A stretch of 64,000 nucleotides of DNA from an uncultured Synechococcus sp. (lineage in GTDB: Bacteria > Cyanobacteriota > Cyanobacteriia > Phormidesmidales > Phormidesmidaceae), in NCBI GenBank assembly GCA_937911865.1, contig CALDSK010000293.1:1-64000 (forward strand), given 5' to 3'. Each line of letters opens with the position of its first letter. The stretch's first letter is position 1. A program made the position numbers and the translations under genes. Shown one piece after another: positions 52,953 to 61,500 of this stretch. The notes beneath the pieces are model-generated. The model was not told the origin of the DNA. It saw only the letters and a program-made list of their open reading frames with translations, and did no database searches.

Positions 52953-53375
52953 ATGAGTGCCACCCCCGATAAAGATCCGGTCATTGCCCGCCTTCAGCAC
53001 ATCCGCCCTGACCTGCTGAAGTTGCACAAAGCACTGCTTTACTCTGAGCGCACCGTATACGAGCAAACCAACGGTCCTATTGTTAACAGCGGTGAGTTTT
53101 TTAGACTCGTCACGGAAGATGAAGCCTTTAGCTGGCTCAGACCCATTTCAAAGTTTATTGTGCAAATTGACGAACTACTAGATCAGCACAAAAAAGAGCC
53201 TGTAGAACCTGAAAGCGCGGCCATTTTACTTGAGAAAGCGCGCCTAATGCTAAAGCCCAACAAAGACTCGCTGACCCCTCTAGGCGAACGATACTTTCAA
53301 GCCATTCAGCGCGACCCTAACATCGCCTTAATGCATGCAGATATTGCGCAGAAGCTGAGAGAGCCTAAAAGCTGA
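52953..53375 (+). CDS. Conserved hypothetical helical protein
   Basis: A 140-residue soluble protein starting at ATG 52953 (a TTG two codons upstream is possible). Helical segments include ARLQHIRPDLLKLHKALLYS, NSGEFFRLVTEDEAFSWLRP, ISKFIVQIDELLDQ and a C-terminal GERYFQAIQRDPNIALMHAD. I recall similar proteins from cyanobacteria and proteobacteria without known function. No catalytic motif or membrane segment is evident. It is divergent from the hydrolase gene. Confidence 0.78.
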   Translation: MSATPDKDPVIARLQHIRPDLLKLHKALLYSERTVYEQTNGPIVNSGEFFRLVTEDEAFSWLRPISKFIVQIDELLDQHKKEPVEPESAAILLEKARLMLKPNKDSLTPLGERYFQAIQRDPNIALMHADIAQKLREPKS

Positions 53376-53568
53376 GAGAATATTGACCCCTTAGAGTCTG
53401 TGCGCACCAACGGTTTCGCCTGTTGGGAATGCGCAGGATCTAAAGAGCGAAGATTATATGTAATGAAATCTATGATGGTTATAAATTTCGTAACTTTATA
53501 GCTTGATTATCTATCAAGAATTTTAGACTTGAGACGTTGAAGAAACGTGCGTCAAGGACTTTAGCCCT

Positions 53569-53901
53569 TTGGTAGATCAGCTAATAAGAATAAGCTTCGT
53601 GCTGCTCGCAAGATTTATTGTCTGGATTCGCCCACTACTGCCCGCAGTCTGCTTTATTTTTCTATGGAGTACTGTCCTGCTTACGGTTTGGAGCTTCTTT
53701 AAAAACATTCGGCAAGGCATTGAAAATGTTCGTCAAATGCACCGCATTCCCTGTGCTAACTGCCGATATGCCACCAATACTCACCTGCTCAAGTGCTCTG
53801 TTCAGCCAACAGCGGCTTTTTCAGAAGAGGCGATAGGCTGTCAAGATTTTGAGAATGCTGATGCTACGCCCTCTACAGCCGTAGGCCTTACAAGCTTTTG
53901 A
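53569..53901 (+). CDS. Small membrane protein with four-cysteine C-terminal motif
   Basis: Up to 110 residues, starting at TTG 53569; a GTG at 53599 is an alternative. A hydrophobic helix (about 16-45) is followed by KNIRQGIENVRQ and a Cys motif IPCANCRYATNTHLLKCSVQ with a further Cys in IGCQDF, giving C-x2-C-x10-C-x15-C. The spacing suggests a small metal or redox site at the membrane face. I recall related short proteins in other cyanobacteria. Function unknown. Its stop is inside a 15-bp direct repeat. Confidence 0.65.
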   Translation: MVDQLIRISFVLLARFIVWIRPLLPAVCFIFLWSTVLLTVWSFFKNIRQGIENVRQMHRIPCANCRYATNTHLLKCSVQPTAAFSEEAIGCQDFENADATPSTAVGLTSF

Positions 53902-53919
53902 CAAACAAGCTTTTGACAA
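53890..53919 (+). repeat. 15-bp direct repeat (two exact copies) spanning a stop codon
   Basis: ACAAGCTTTTGACAA is repeated in tandem. The first copy encodes the end of the preceding protein and includes its TGA stop. Confidence 0.9.
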
Positions 53920-54166
53920 GTTTTTGGCATTGAGCCATAAAGGTTTACTAAAAATTGAAGACGCTTCGCTCACATTAGGCCCTATAACAATAAGTAACAA
54001 TAAAGATTGCTCGATTAGAACGGCTTATCAGCCTATCTAAACGTATTTCTATTCTGGCGTACGAAGAAATAGGCGTCAGATGGGAAAACTCTGGAATTAA
54101 TGGCTCCCCGTCTGATGACGGTAGCTTCGATCGCACCCAACTGCTTGGAATAGGCCTAAGTAACTG

Positions 54167-55096
54167 ATGTTCTCAATCTTTATCCTGACTCACAATGAAG
54201 AGTTGGACATTGCAGCTTGCATAGAATCAGCAGCAATGTGTGACGATGTGATTGTAGTTGATTCTTACAGTAGCGATCGCACCCTAGAAATTGCCCAACG
54301 CTATCCTCACGTTCGCACCGTTCAGCACGCTTTTGAGAGCCACGGAAAACAGCGCACCTGGATGCTGCGTAACATTGAAACTAAACACCACTGGTCGTAC
54401 ATTCTTGAAGCCGCCGAACGCATGACCCCAGAACTGTTTGCAGAATGCACCGCCGCCGCTCAATCCGATCAGCACGTGGGCTATTACGTTGCTGAGCGAG
54501 TGATGTTCATGAATCGGTGGATCAAGCACAGCACTCAGTACCCGCGCTATCAGCTTAGACTACTCGACAAAACCAACGTCTGGTTTGATGACTACGGACA
54601 TACCGAGCGCGAAGTAGTTCAAGGATCGTCAGGCTTTCTCAAGGAAACCTATCCTCACTACACCTGCGGCAAAGGATTCAGCCGGTGGATTGATAAGCAC
54701 AATCGCTACTCCACCGATGAAGCTAAAGAGACCATCAGGCAGCTCTCTACGGGTACAGTGGACTGGAAAGCGTTAATCGGCGGCAGATCCGAAGTAGAAC
54801 GCCGCCGCGCGCTCAAAGATCTCTCACAGCGCGTTCCAGGTCGTCCGCTCGTGAGATTCATTTATATGTATTTCTTCTTGGGTGGCTGTCTAGACGGTCG
54901 CGCTGGCTTTACCTGGTGCGTACTGCAAGCCTTTTACGAATACCTAATTCTGCTGAAAGCTTGGGAAATGAGCAATCAGGAGCCTGGTGAATGGGTAAGT
55001 GCGATCGCGCCTACCCATAGTCAAGCCGATGGTCAAAACACCAGCGTCAATCACCCAGCAGCTCAAGACAACGTCAATCAGACAAAAGCCGCATAG
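54167..55096 (+). CDS. Family 2 glycosyltransferase-like protein with altered DxD motif
   Basis: A 309-residue GT-A fold protein resembling WaaE/KdtX-type family 2 glycosyltransferases. The start (MFSIFILTHNEELDIAACIE) and DVIVVDSYSSDRTLEIAQ fit the nucleotide-binding half. The expected LDADER metal motif reads LEAAERMTPEL (81-83 EAA), so the metal-binding Asp pair is missing. YQLRLLDKTNVWFDDYGHTE is retained, as is a hydrophobic C-terminal segment (about 250-280), likely membrane-associated. It may transfer sugar without metal, or bind sugar only. Pathway unknown; surface glycan synthesis is the usual context. Confidence 0.85.
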   Translation: MFSIFILTHNEELDIAACIESAAMCDDVIVVDSYSSDRTLEIAQRYPHVRTVQHAFESHGKQRTWMLRNIETKHHWSYILEAAERMTPELFAECTAAAQSDQHVGYYVAERVMFMNRWIKHSTQYPRYQLRLLDKTNVWFDDYGHTEREVVQGSSGFLKETYPHYTCGKGFSRWIDKHNRYSTDEAKETIRQLSTGTVDWKALIGGRSEVERRRALKDLSQRVPGRPLVRFIYMYFFLGGCLDGRAGFTWCVLQAFYEYLILLKAWEMSNQEPGEWVSAIAPTHSQADGQNTSVNHPAAQDNVNQTKAA

Positions 55097-55180
55097 GCAA
55101 AAAGCCACAGCCAGTAAAAGTATCTACCGAGAGCTATCTTTTGGCCGCTGGATGCTGCCAAAAGTATGCATTTACCCAAA

Positions 55181-55699
55181 TCAAACTTTACTCTCCAAAG
55201 ACTTCAAATACTCTGTATTCACACCAGACTCTCTAGTTAGCGCGATCTTGCCAGTTCTAGCAATTTCTTGAATACCAAAAGGCTTCATCATTTGCTCAAT
55301 CGCCACGAGCTTACCCGGATCGCCGACCACTTCTAGCGTCAGCGCTTCTTTAGAAACATCCACCACGCGTGCTCTAAACAACTGGGCTAATCCCACAACC
55401 TCGGCCCGATTAGATCCATCGGCGTTGACCTTCATCAGCATCAGCTCGCGCTCTACGCTAGGCGTTTCAGTAATGTCGTCTACCGCCAGCACATTGATCA
55501 GCTTATATAGCTGCTTGGCTAGCTGTTCAATCACCTGATCATCACCCGGCACCACCATTGTAATGCGAGAAATACCGGCTTTCTCAGCGGGCCCTACAGC
55601 CAAACTCTCGATATTGAACCCACGACGGGCAAACAAACCGGCAATGCGGGTCAAAACGCCTGATTCATCTTGAACCAGTACAGACAGCGTATGCTTCAT
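55181..55699 (-). CDS. ilvH: Acetolactate synthase small (regulatory) subunit
   Basis: The regulatory subunit of acetohydroxyacid synthase, which activates the large subunit and confers valine feedback inhibition in branched-chain amino acid synthesis. The 172-residue protein has the N-terminal ACT domain (KHTLSVLVQDESGVLTRIAG, FARRGFNIESLAVGP) and a C-terminal ACT-like domain (ARVVDVSKEALTLEVVGDPG). Length is standard. Symbols ilvH and ilvN are both used. The large subunit gene is not in the window, as usual in cyanobacteria. Confidence 0.96.
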   Translation of the reverse strand: MKHTLSVLVQDESGVLTRIAGLFARRGFNIESLAVGPAEKAGISRITMVVPGDDQVIEQLAKQLYKLINVLAVDDITETPSVERELMLMKVNADGSNRAEVVGLAQLFRARVVDVSKEALTLEVVGDPGKLVAIEQMMKPFGIQEIARTGKIALTRESGVNTEYLKSLESKV

Positions 55700-55831
55700 T
55701 ACAAAAAACAGTGGCCATTACTTGAACCTCGCTATCTTAGCTTGATATAGCACCGCTAAATACCTATGTGTGCGAGACCTGCACGCGCGCAGTTTGATTA
55801 GCAGTTTGATCAAACAGGCATATATAGAAGT

Positions 55832-56509
55832 TTATGGATTTGCAGCATCCCCTGAAACAGGCGGAGCCCCTGTTGGGCCGGTCGGACTAGGAGCAGCTCC
55901 AGGAGAAACAGGCGGTAGCCCACCGCCCGGAATAGCACCCGATCCAGGAGATCCGGGAGATCCAGGAGACGCAGGAAAACCACTATCAGGCATACCGCCA
56001 GGTGTGCCCGTTGTGCCTGGAAGCGGCTGGGTTAGCGTACCGCCAGGCTGACCGAACTGACCGATATCGTTGCTCTGCGTAGGATCTAAGGAAGCGCCAT
56101 TTGGCAAGGTCGCCAATGCCACGCGATCGCCGCCTACAGAGCGCAGCAAATCTAGTACCTTAATGACGTCCTCGTAGCGCGCGCTGCTAGAGGCGTACAG
56201 CACAATAGTGCCATTGGGTGCAATTTGCTGATGCTGCACTAAAACATCTTGCAACAGACTTAGCGGTACCGCGTTGGAATCTATGTATACCTGACCGACG
56301 CTATCTACGCTGATATAAAGGCGATCACGACTCTCTCCCGATACCGGCACGCTGTTATTGACCGCAGGCAGCGTCAAGTCAATCACCTGCTGCCGTGTCA
56401 GACCTACCGCAGCCAGAATGAAAAAGGTCAAAATACAGAAAATGACATCAATCATCGGCAGAATTTCAATCTGCACGTCTGATTGACGATTATTCATATC
56501 TACTTTCAT
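55832..56509 (-). CDS. exbD: ExbD/TolR-type biopolymer transport protein with Gly/Pro-rich tail
   Basis: A component of a proton-driven ExbB-ExbD motor. The ATG at 56509 gives 225 residues; ATG 12 bases later is possible. The single membrane helix (about 17-38) has the conserved Asp21 in ILPMIDVIFCILTFF. The periplasmic domain (about 45-145) is of normal ExbD type. A tail of about 75 residues, rich in Gly, Pro and Ser with GSPGSPGSG-type triplets, is not usual in the family. Upstream in-frame codons run through a 16-bp tandem repeat and are rejected as coding. exbB precedes it. No TonB gene is seen. Confidence 0.9.
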   Translation of the reverse strand: MKVDMNNRQSDVQIEILPMIDVIFCILTFFILAAVGLTRQQVIDLTLPAVNNSVPVSGESRDRLYISVDSVGQVYIDSNAVPLSLLQDVLVQHQQIAPNGTIVLYASSSARYEDVIKVLDLLRSVGGDRVALATLPNGASLDPTQSNDIGQFGQPGGTLTQPLPGTTGTPGGMPDSGFPASPGSPGSPGSGAIPGGGLPPVSPGAAPSPTGPTGAPPVSGDAANP

Positions 56510-56510
56510 A

Positions 56511-56590
56511 GTGCGGCGTTGGTATAGTGCGGCGTTGGTATAGTGCGGCGTTAGTATAGTGCGACGTTGGTATAATGCGGCGTTAATAAA
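56511..56590 (-). repeat. 16-bp tandem repeat, five copies, between exbB and exbD
   Basis: Plus-strand units GTGCGGCGTTGGTATA start at 56511, 56527, 56543, 56559 and 56575. The first two are exact, the next two have one change each and the last has diverged. The array fills most of the gap between the exbB stop and the exbD start codon. Confidence 0.92.
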
Positions 56591-56615
56591 AGAGGACAAG
56601 GCCACATCAAGCAGC

Positions 56616-57353
56616 TTAGAAAGAAGCTGGCGGCTTTTTCTGGGTGACAGGAGGTTCTGGTAAATCTACCGTAGGTGACGGTGGCTGGTTTACCCGGTTC
56701 TCGCTCAGCAGGCAAGGCTTCCCATCCGTAGACGCCCAGGCCTGACGAGATGGCAGCTCAAGCGCATTACCTGACTGCTGAAAAACCTTGGCCTGACCAA
56801 ATACAAACCCCTGAAAAAGGCGATAAAAGGCCAAACTTGCGATCGCAATCACCAGACCCGTCGCGGTACTAATTAAAGCAGCACCGATGCCCAAAGCAGT
56901 ACCAGGTGTCGCATCCCCCACGCCCAGTGCGTTGAGATCAATTGAGCCTAGCGACCTGATGAGGCCAAGAACCGTACCCAACAGTCCCAGCAGCGGCGAA
57001 ATCGCAATCACCGCTTCAAGCACTTTTTCACCTCGACGCATAGTCGCTAGCTCCTCATTAGCAGAAGTTTCTAACGCCAAACGAAACACTTCCGGCTCAG
57101 GGTCCTTTAGCTTCAGGGCCGCGAGCAAAAAGCGACCCATCGGTAGCTTCGCGCCTCGCTGAGCAATTTGGGTAGCCGCGCTCCATTCTCGACGAGCCGC
57201 ATCTAACACTCGGCCAGCGACTTCTCGCTCCCGGGTCAAAATTTTGGACCAGAACCAAATCCGCTCCATAATAGTGCCTAAGGCCAAAATTGATAAAAAG
57301 AGCAGGGGCCACATTGCAATGCCGCCCTGTCTAAACAGTTCCGAGAATTCCAC
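56616..57353 (-). CDS. exbB: ExbB/TolQ/MotA-family proton channel protein
   Basis: The stator-like partner of ExbD. The 245-residue protein has three membrane helices: about 14-34 (MWPLLFLSILALGTIMERIW), about 108-130 (VISPLLGLLGTVLGLIRSL) and about 150-175 (LGIGAALISTATGLVIAIAS). The family signature around LLGLLGTVLG is intact. A Pro-rich cytoplasmic tail ends it (about 215-245). It lies upstream of exbD on the same strand, an operon typical for iron-siderophore uptake or envelope maintenance; which one is not shown here. Palindromes lie 42-75 bases before its start. Confidence 0.93.
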   Translation of the reverse strand: MEFSELFRQGGIAMWPLLFLSILALGTIMERIWFWSKILTREREVAGRVLDAARREWSAATQIAQRGAKLPMGRFLLAALKLKDPEPEVFRLALETSANEELATMRRGEKVLEAVIAISPLLGLLGTVLGLIRSLGSIDLNALGVGDATPGTALGIGAALISTATGLVIAIASLAFYRLFQGFVFGQAKVFQQSGNALELPSRQAWASTDGKPCLLSENRVNQPPSPTVDLPEPPVTQKKPPASF

Positions 57354-57655
57354 GCTCTCCTCCTAACCACCCAAATCTTCGTTGATAGACCGTCAATGTG
57401 TTAGATCAACACATTAGCAACGTTGCTTTATCCGGCTGTAGCTGTCACTTTTCAGGAAAATTGCAACAAAGCCACCGACGATATCAAATGCGACTGTATA
57501 AGGGTTCATTATTTTCTGCCCCAGTGTAGAGCATCAAGGGTGAAGGCTCAGTAATTTCGCCCCACTTTTTGTAGTGTCAGCTCGATGAAAAAGAACCAGC
57601 CCGCTACAGCGTCTGCCTTTCAGCACTTACCCTTCATATACTGGCCTATATGAGC
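57354..57655. promoter_or_regulatory. 302-bp region with palindromes upstream of exbB
   Basis: Contains an 8-bp inverted repeat (57395-57415, AATGTGTT/AACACATT) and an adjacent 12-bp palindrome AGCAACGTTGCT (57416-57427), both upstream of exbB. They do not match the Fur box consensus by eye. It also holds the 3' side of lpxB. No gene seen. Confidence 0.4.
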
Positions 57656-58819
57656 TTATTTTTTACTGGGGAGCATGTCTAAAATTTCGTTCGCGGCGCG
57701 ATCGCACACGCCTACTTCTCCCATCGCCTGCTTCATCTGAGCATAGCCCGATATCATCTTCTGTCGCTTATCCTCGTCGGTGAGTAGCGCTAAGGCCTCT
57801 TTACTCACCGCCTCTGAAGTTGCATCCCACTGTAGAAGCTCTGGCACAATCGGCTGATTTTCCATCAGGTTTACCGGCGAAACGAACGCCGTTTTCACAA
57901 TCAGCTTAGCGACGATTCCGGTTAGGGTACTCAGGCGATACATCACAATCTGAGGCACGTTCATCAGTGCCACTTCCAGATTTGCCGTGCCCGATTTATT
58001 AATGACCAAATCCGCCGCTGCGATCGCCCGCTGCCCATCAGCCTTGTCCACCAGCCGTGCATTTAGGCCATAGGTCTCTGCCGCCGCTGCAATTTCCTCG
58101 CGAAAGTCAGGCAGCGACACCGGAATCAAAAACCTCACCTTTGGCTGCTGCGCCTGAATGTAGGCCGCCGCCTCAAACATTACAGGCATAATGTACTGTA
58201 ACTCCTGCTTACGTGAGGCTGGCATCAGCGTCACAATCTGAGCATCGTCAGCAATCGTCAGTTCAGCTCTCGCCTGGGACTTAGACATCGGCTCCGCCAA
58301 AATATCTACCAGCGGATGGCCCACCCAACGCACGTTATTACCGCCCGCTTGTTCGTAGAACGTCGCTTCATCGGGAAAAATCGCCAGCAGCTTATCGGAC
58401 ACATCTAAAATGTTTTGAGTATCGCGCTTGGTTGAGAACACCCACTGCTGCGGCGCAATGTAGTAAGCAATCGGCGTACCTGGCAGCTCTTTACGAACAA
58501 ATTTTCCAACCGGAATATTCGGCCCCATATAGTCCAGCAGAACCATCAGATCAGGCGGATTCTCTAATAAATACCTATTTACCTGCTTTTGCAGACCTCT
58601 TCCCTTGATGTAGTAGGGCAGCGCCTCTAGCAAGCCAATCGCACTCAGTCTGACCGTATTAGCGATGACATTGGCACCAGCCTCTGCCATCTGCTGCCCG
58701 CCCACGCCCGTCACACTCAAGTCAATACCGCGCTTCTCGGCCTGTCGCATCAGCGCTCTAATCAGCAAGCCGCCTTGCAAATCACCGGATACTTCTCCCG
58801 TATGAATAAAAATATTCAC
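57656..58819 (-). CDS. lpxB: Lipid-A-disaccharide synthase
   Basis: Joins UDP-2,3-diacylglucosamine and lipid X to form the disaccharide of lipid A at the inner face of the cytoplasmic membrane. The 387-residue protein starts MNIFIHTGEVSGDLQGGLLI, the family signature, and has VLLDYMGPNIPVGKFVRKE, YYIAPQQWVFSTKR, FPDEATFYEQAGGNNVRWVGHPLVD and LVINKSGTANLEVALMNVPQIVMYR. It overlaps lpxA by four bases (ATGA), so the two are translationally coupled. Confidence 0.96.
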   Translation of the reverse strand: MNIFIHTGEVSGDLQGGLLIRALMRQAEKRGIDLSVTGVGGQQMAEAGANVIANTVRLSAIGLLEALPYYIKGRGLQKQVNRYLLENPPDLMVLLDYMGPNIPVGKFVRKELPGTPIAYYIAPQQWVFSTKRDTQNILDVSDKLLAIFPDEATFYEQAGGNNVRWVGHPLVDILAEPMSKSQARAELTIADDAQIVTLMPASRKQELQYIMPVMFEAAAYIQAQQPKVRFLIPVSLPDFREEIAAAAETYGLNARLVDKADGQRAIAAADLVINKSGTANLEVALMNVPQIVMYRLSTLTGIVAKLIVKTAFVSPVNLMENQPIVPELLQWDATSEAVSKEALALLTDEDKRQKMISGYAQMKQAMGEVGVCDRAANEILDMLPSKK

Positions 58820-59628
58820 CGTTTTTTCCCTGGCACGGGTCCCCGTCGCCCCTTCACATGAGCAGACGCGTCTAAAAATTCATAGAGATGACGCACATGC
58901 TCATTATCGGCAATCGTCTCCAGTTTCCCAATCGCCTCTTCCAACGTTAGGCCTGAACGATACAAAATTCGAAACGCCTCCTTCAGCCCTTTATACGCCT
59001 GTCCATTCGCTTCTTTAGCAATCCCAGAACGGCTCAGCAAAACCTGATTGAGACCGCGCACTCGCGAGGGGTTGCCTTCTACCATGGTGTAGGGTGGCAC
59101 ATCGCGCTCAATTCGGCTCATGCCCCCGACCATGGCATATCGACCCACATGAACAAACTGATGAACGCCAACCAAGCCGCTAATACGGGCATGGGATTCA
59201 ATTTCTACATGACCAGCCAAGGCAACAGAGTTAGCAATAATGACGCGATCGCCAATGTCACAGTTATGTGCCACATGAGAGTAAGCCATCAGCAAATTGT
59301 GATTACCCAAACGCGTCACTTCGCCTAAGCGTGTGGGTCGGTTGATGGTGACGCACTCACGAATGGCATTGTCATTGCCAATTTCAACCAGGCTCATAGA
59401 GCCGTCATATTTCAGATCTTGAGGCTCTAGGCCAATGGCAGCATGAGGAAAAATTCGATTGCGATCGCCAATTAGTGTATTACCCTCAATCACTGCATGG
59501 GCACCAATCACAGTATCTGCCCCAACGGTGACTTTTTCTCCGATTACGGCATAGGGGCCCACGGTAGCACTGGGGTGAACCTGTGCACCAGAATGGACAA
59601 CCGCAGTCGGATGAATCAGAGTAGTCAT
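58816..59628 (-). CDS. lpxA: UDP-N-acetylglucosamine acyltransferase
   Basis: First acylation step of lipid A synthesis. The left-handed beta-helix is shown by repeated hexapeptides from residue 1 to about 185 (for example ALMTTLIHPTAVV region, PYAVIGEKVTVGADTVIG), with the active-site His in NLLMAYSHVAHNCDIG and GHVEIESHARISGLVGVHQF. A helical C-terminal domain follows. The ATG at 59628 gives 270 residues and has GGAGG ten bases upstream; further upstream in-frame codons are unlike the family. Sits between fabZ and lpxB as in other cyanobacteria. Confidence 0.95.
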   Translation of the reverse strand: MTTLIHPTAVVHSGAQVHPSATVGPYAVIGEKVTVGADTVIGAHAVIEGNTLIGDRNRIFPHAAIGLEPQDLKYDGSMSLVEIGNDNAIRECVTINRPTRLGEVTRLGNHNLLMAYSHVAHNCDIGDRVIIANSVALAGHVEIESHARISGLVGVHQFVHVGRYAMVGGMSRIERDVPPYTMVEGNPSRVRGLNQVLLSRSGIAKEANGQAYKGLKEAFRILYRSGLTLEEAIGKLETIADNEHVRHLYEFLDASAHVKGRRGPVPGKKR

Positions 59629-59736
59629 CAAAGCCATGCCTCCAGCAAAGCCACCGAACGAGTAGAGCACATAATTATCAGTAACCCCGAAGAACACATT
59701 AGAGAACACATCAGCCAATCAGCGCCGCCCGCGCAG

Positions 59737-60264
59737 CTAGTCCATAACAGAGAACATCAAGCTGCCCTCACATGCAAGCTGACCGTCTACTTCCGCCCGC
59801 GCCTTCATCTTGCCAAAACGACCTGACTTAATCGTAATCAACGCTGTGGTGATCACTAGTTGATCGCCAGGCACCACTGGCCGACGAAATTTCACTTTAT
59901 CGATACCAGCAAACACACACAGCCGACCGTCTATCCCTGGCATCTGGCTCAATACAATGCCGCCGACTTGAGCCATCGCTTCTACAATCAGCACCCCCGG
60001 CATCAGCGGACGCCCAGGAAAGTGGCCCTGAAAGTGAGGCTCGTTAAACGTCACATTCTTGATACCAACTGCTTTCTCCCCAGGCACATAGTCAATAATC
60101 CGATCGACTAGCGCGAAAGGATAGCGATGAGGTAGAAGCTGCTGAACTTCTTCGAGCGTGTAGGTTTTCTTTGGCTCTTTATGATCGCTAGTATCTTCTG
60201 TAGGCACAGAAGAATTAGGAGCAGCGACAGCAGCCTCTGTAGACGTGTGAGCACTAGTTGGCAT
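59737..60264 (-). CDS. fabZ: 3-hydroxyacyl-ACP dehydratase FabZ
   Basis: Dehydrates (3R)-hydroxyacyl-ACP in fatty acid synthesis and so competes with LpxA for hydroxyacyl-ACP. The hot-dog fold has the active-site His in LLPHRYPFALVDRI and the Glu in FPGRPLMPGVLIVEAMAQVGG. Length is 175 residues, with an N-terminal extension of about 35 (Ser/Thr/Glu-rich) before the usual start of the domain; a later start cannot be excluded. It lies between lpxC and lpxA on the same strand. Confidence 0.95.
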   Translation of the reverse strand: MPTSAHTSTEAAVAAPNSSVPTEDTSDHKEPKKTYTLEEVQQLLPHRYPFALVDRIIDYVPGEKAVGIKNVTFNEPHFQGHFPGRPLMPGVLIVEAMAQVGGIVLSQMPGIDGRLCVFAGIDKVKFRRPVVPGDQLVITTALITIKSGRFGKMKARAEVDGQLACEGSLMFSVMD

Positions 60265-60549
60265 AAGGCATCAAATCGTAGAACGAAAGCTAAAAAAATG
60301 GTGAAGCTTTTACAGCCCCTCACGATTTTGCCATTAGACGGTGACAGACGCTACGGATAAACATAGAAAAGTCTGCTCAGCTGGCCCAATCAACACCCTG
60401 AATAAAAAGACCGAGGTCGCAAAAACTGCAATCCCCTGGACCCAGCAGCAATCAAATCAGGGATACACAGCACTGATCTCTTGACTGCCGAGCATTCTGG
60501 TCGCTATTAGCTTACACCGGATCAGCAGAGCATCTGAGAACATTAGACG

Positions 60550-61500
60550 CTATGTGTGCCTCACCGGACAAAGTTGGTCTATCTTTTTAGCTAAAGCAAC
60601 ATGCAATGTGTGGCTCGCTTTGTAAGCAGTATAGTGAGCCGTCGGTAGGCTACCGAGCAAACCTAGATCACCGACCAAATCTAGGAGCTTGTGGCGAGCC
60701 GGTTCATTTTCAAACCGCAAGGGTGGATTGAGCCAACCGTCTTGCGCACAAACCAGCGCATTCTCTAGGCTGCCACCTTTGATCAGGCCTTGACTGCGCA
60801 AATAGTCAATCTGATGAGCTAAGCCAAAAGTTCGTGCTGGGGCGATTTCAGCAGCAAAGCTTTGCGCAAAGCTGTCGGCACCAGGAGACCAGCTATGCCA
60901 CTGGTTGCCAATTACCGCCAAATCAAAGTCGATGCCATAGCTAAAACGCAGTTCAGCGCTAGGAAACGCAGCCACCCAAGCATCATCAGCATGTACGGTC
61001 ACAGGCGTGCTCAGCGCTGAACGAGTGAGCTTACTAGCCGACTGCTGTACGGGTTTTGTACCCGCTTGAATCGCGTCTATCCAATCCTTAGCCGATCCGT
61101 CTAGCAGCGGTAGTTCTGGCCCATCAATCTCAATTCGCACATTGTCGAGCTCTAGCGCAACTAATGCCGCTAGCAAATGCTCTACGGTACGCACGGTCTG
61201 TCTCTCATCCACTGGTCCAAGCCCTAACTCAGTGGATAGTTGAGTTTTTACAACAGACGTCACAGTAGCTGGGATAACAACTGGATTTGCCTGAGGAGAC
61301 TTTTCGAAAGAGCCCGCCAGATCGATGCGTACAAAGTAACGGCCTGAGTTCACATCAGCGGGCATCAATCGGACTGTTGTCTCTTGCCCAAGGTGCAATC
61401 CTACACCTGAGACACTGACGATGTCGGCCAGGGTCTGCTGATAGAGCGCGATCGCATCTACCACCGCCACGTTACTCAAAGCGCCACTTGAAGTACTCAT
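60550..61500 (-). CDS. lpxC: UDP-3-O-acyl-N-acetylglucosamine deacetylase
   Basis: A zinc deacetylase catalysing the committed step of lipid A synthesis. The 316-residue protein has VGLHLGQETTVRLMPA, the zinc-binding TVEHLLAALVALELDNVRIE (His) and HKLLDLVGDLGLLG (His and Asp). The start codon overlaps the stop of the upstream omp85 gene (TAATG), indicating translational coupling. A 285-base gap separates it from fabZ. Confidence 0.96.
   Translation of the reverse strand: MSTSSGALSNVAVVDAIALYQQTLADIVSVSGVGLHLGQETTVRLMPADVNSGRYFVRIDLAGSFEKSPQANPVVIPATVTSVVKTQLSTELGLGPVDERQTVRTVEHLLAALVALELDNVRIEIDGPELPLLDGSAKDWIDAIQAGTKPVQQSASKLTRSALSTPVTVHADDAWVAAFPSAELRFSYGIDFDLAVIGNQWHSWSPGADSFAQSFAAEIAPARTFGLAHQIDYLRSQGLIKGGSLENALVCAQDGWLNPPLRFENEPARHKLLDLVGDLGLLGSLPTAHYTAYKASHTLHVALAKKIDQLCPVRHT

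Noticed and set aside
5161..56590. Tandem repeats as CRISPR arrays
   Set aside because: Repeats are direct and adjacent with no unique spacers, units are 11-22 bp, and no cas genes are present.
57395..57427. Fur box upstream of exbB
   Set aside because: The palindromes do not resemble the GATAATGATAATCATTATC consensus.
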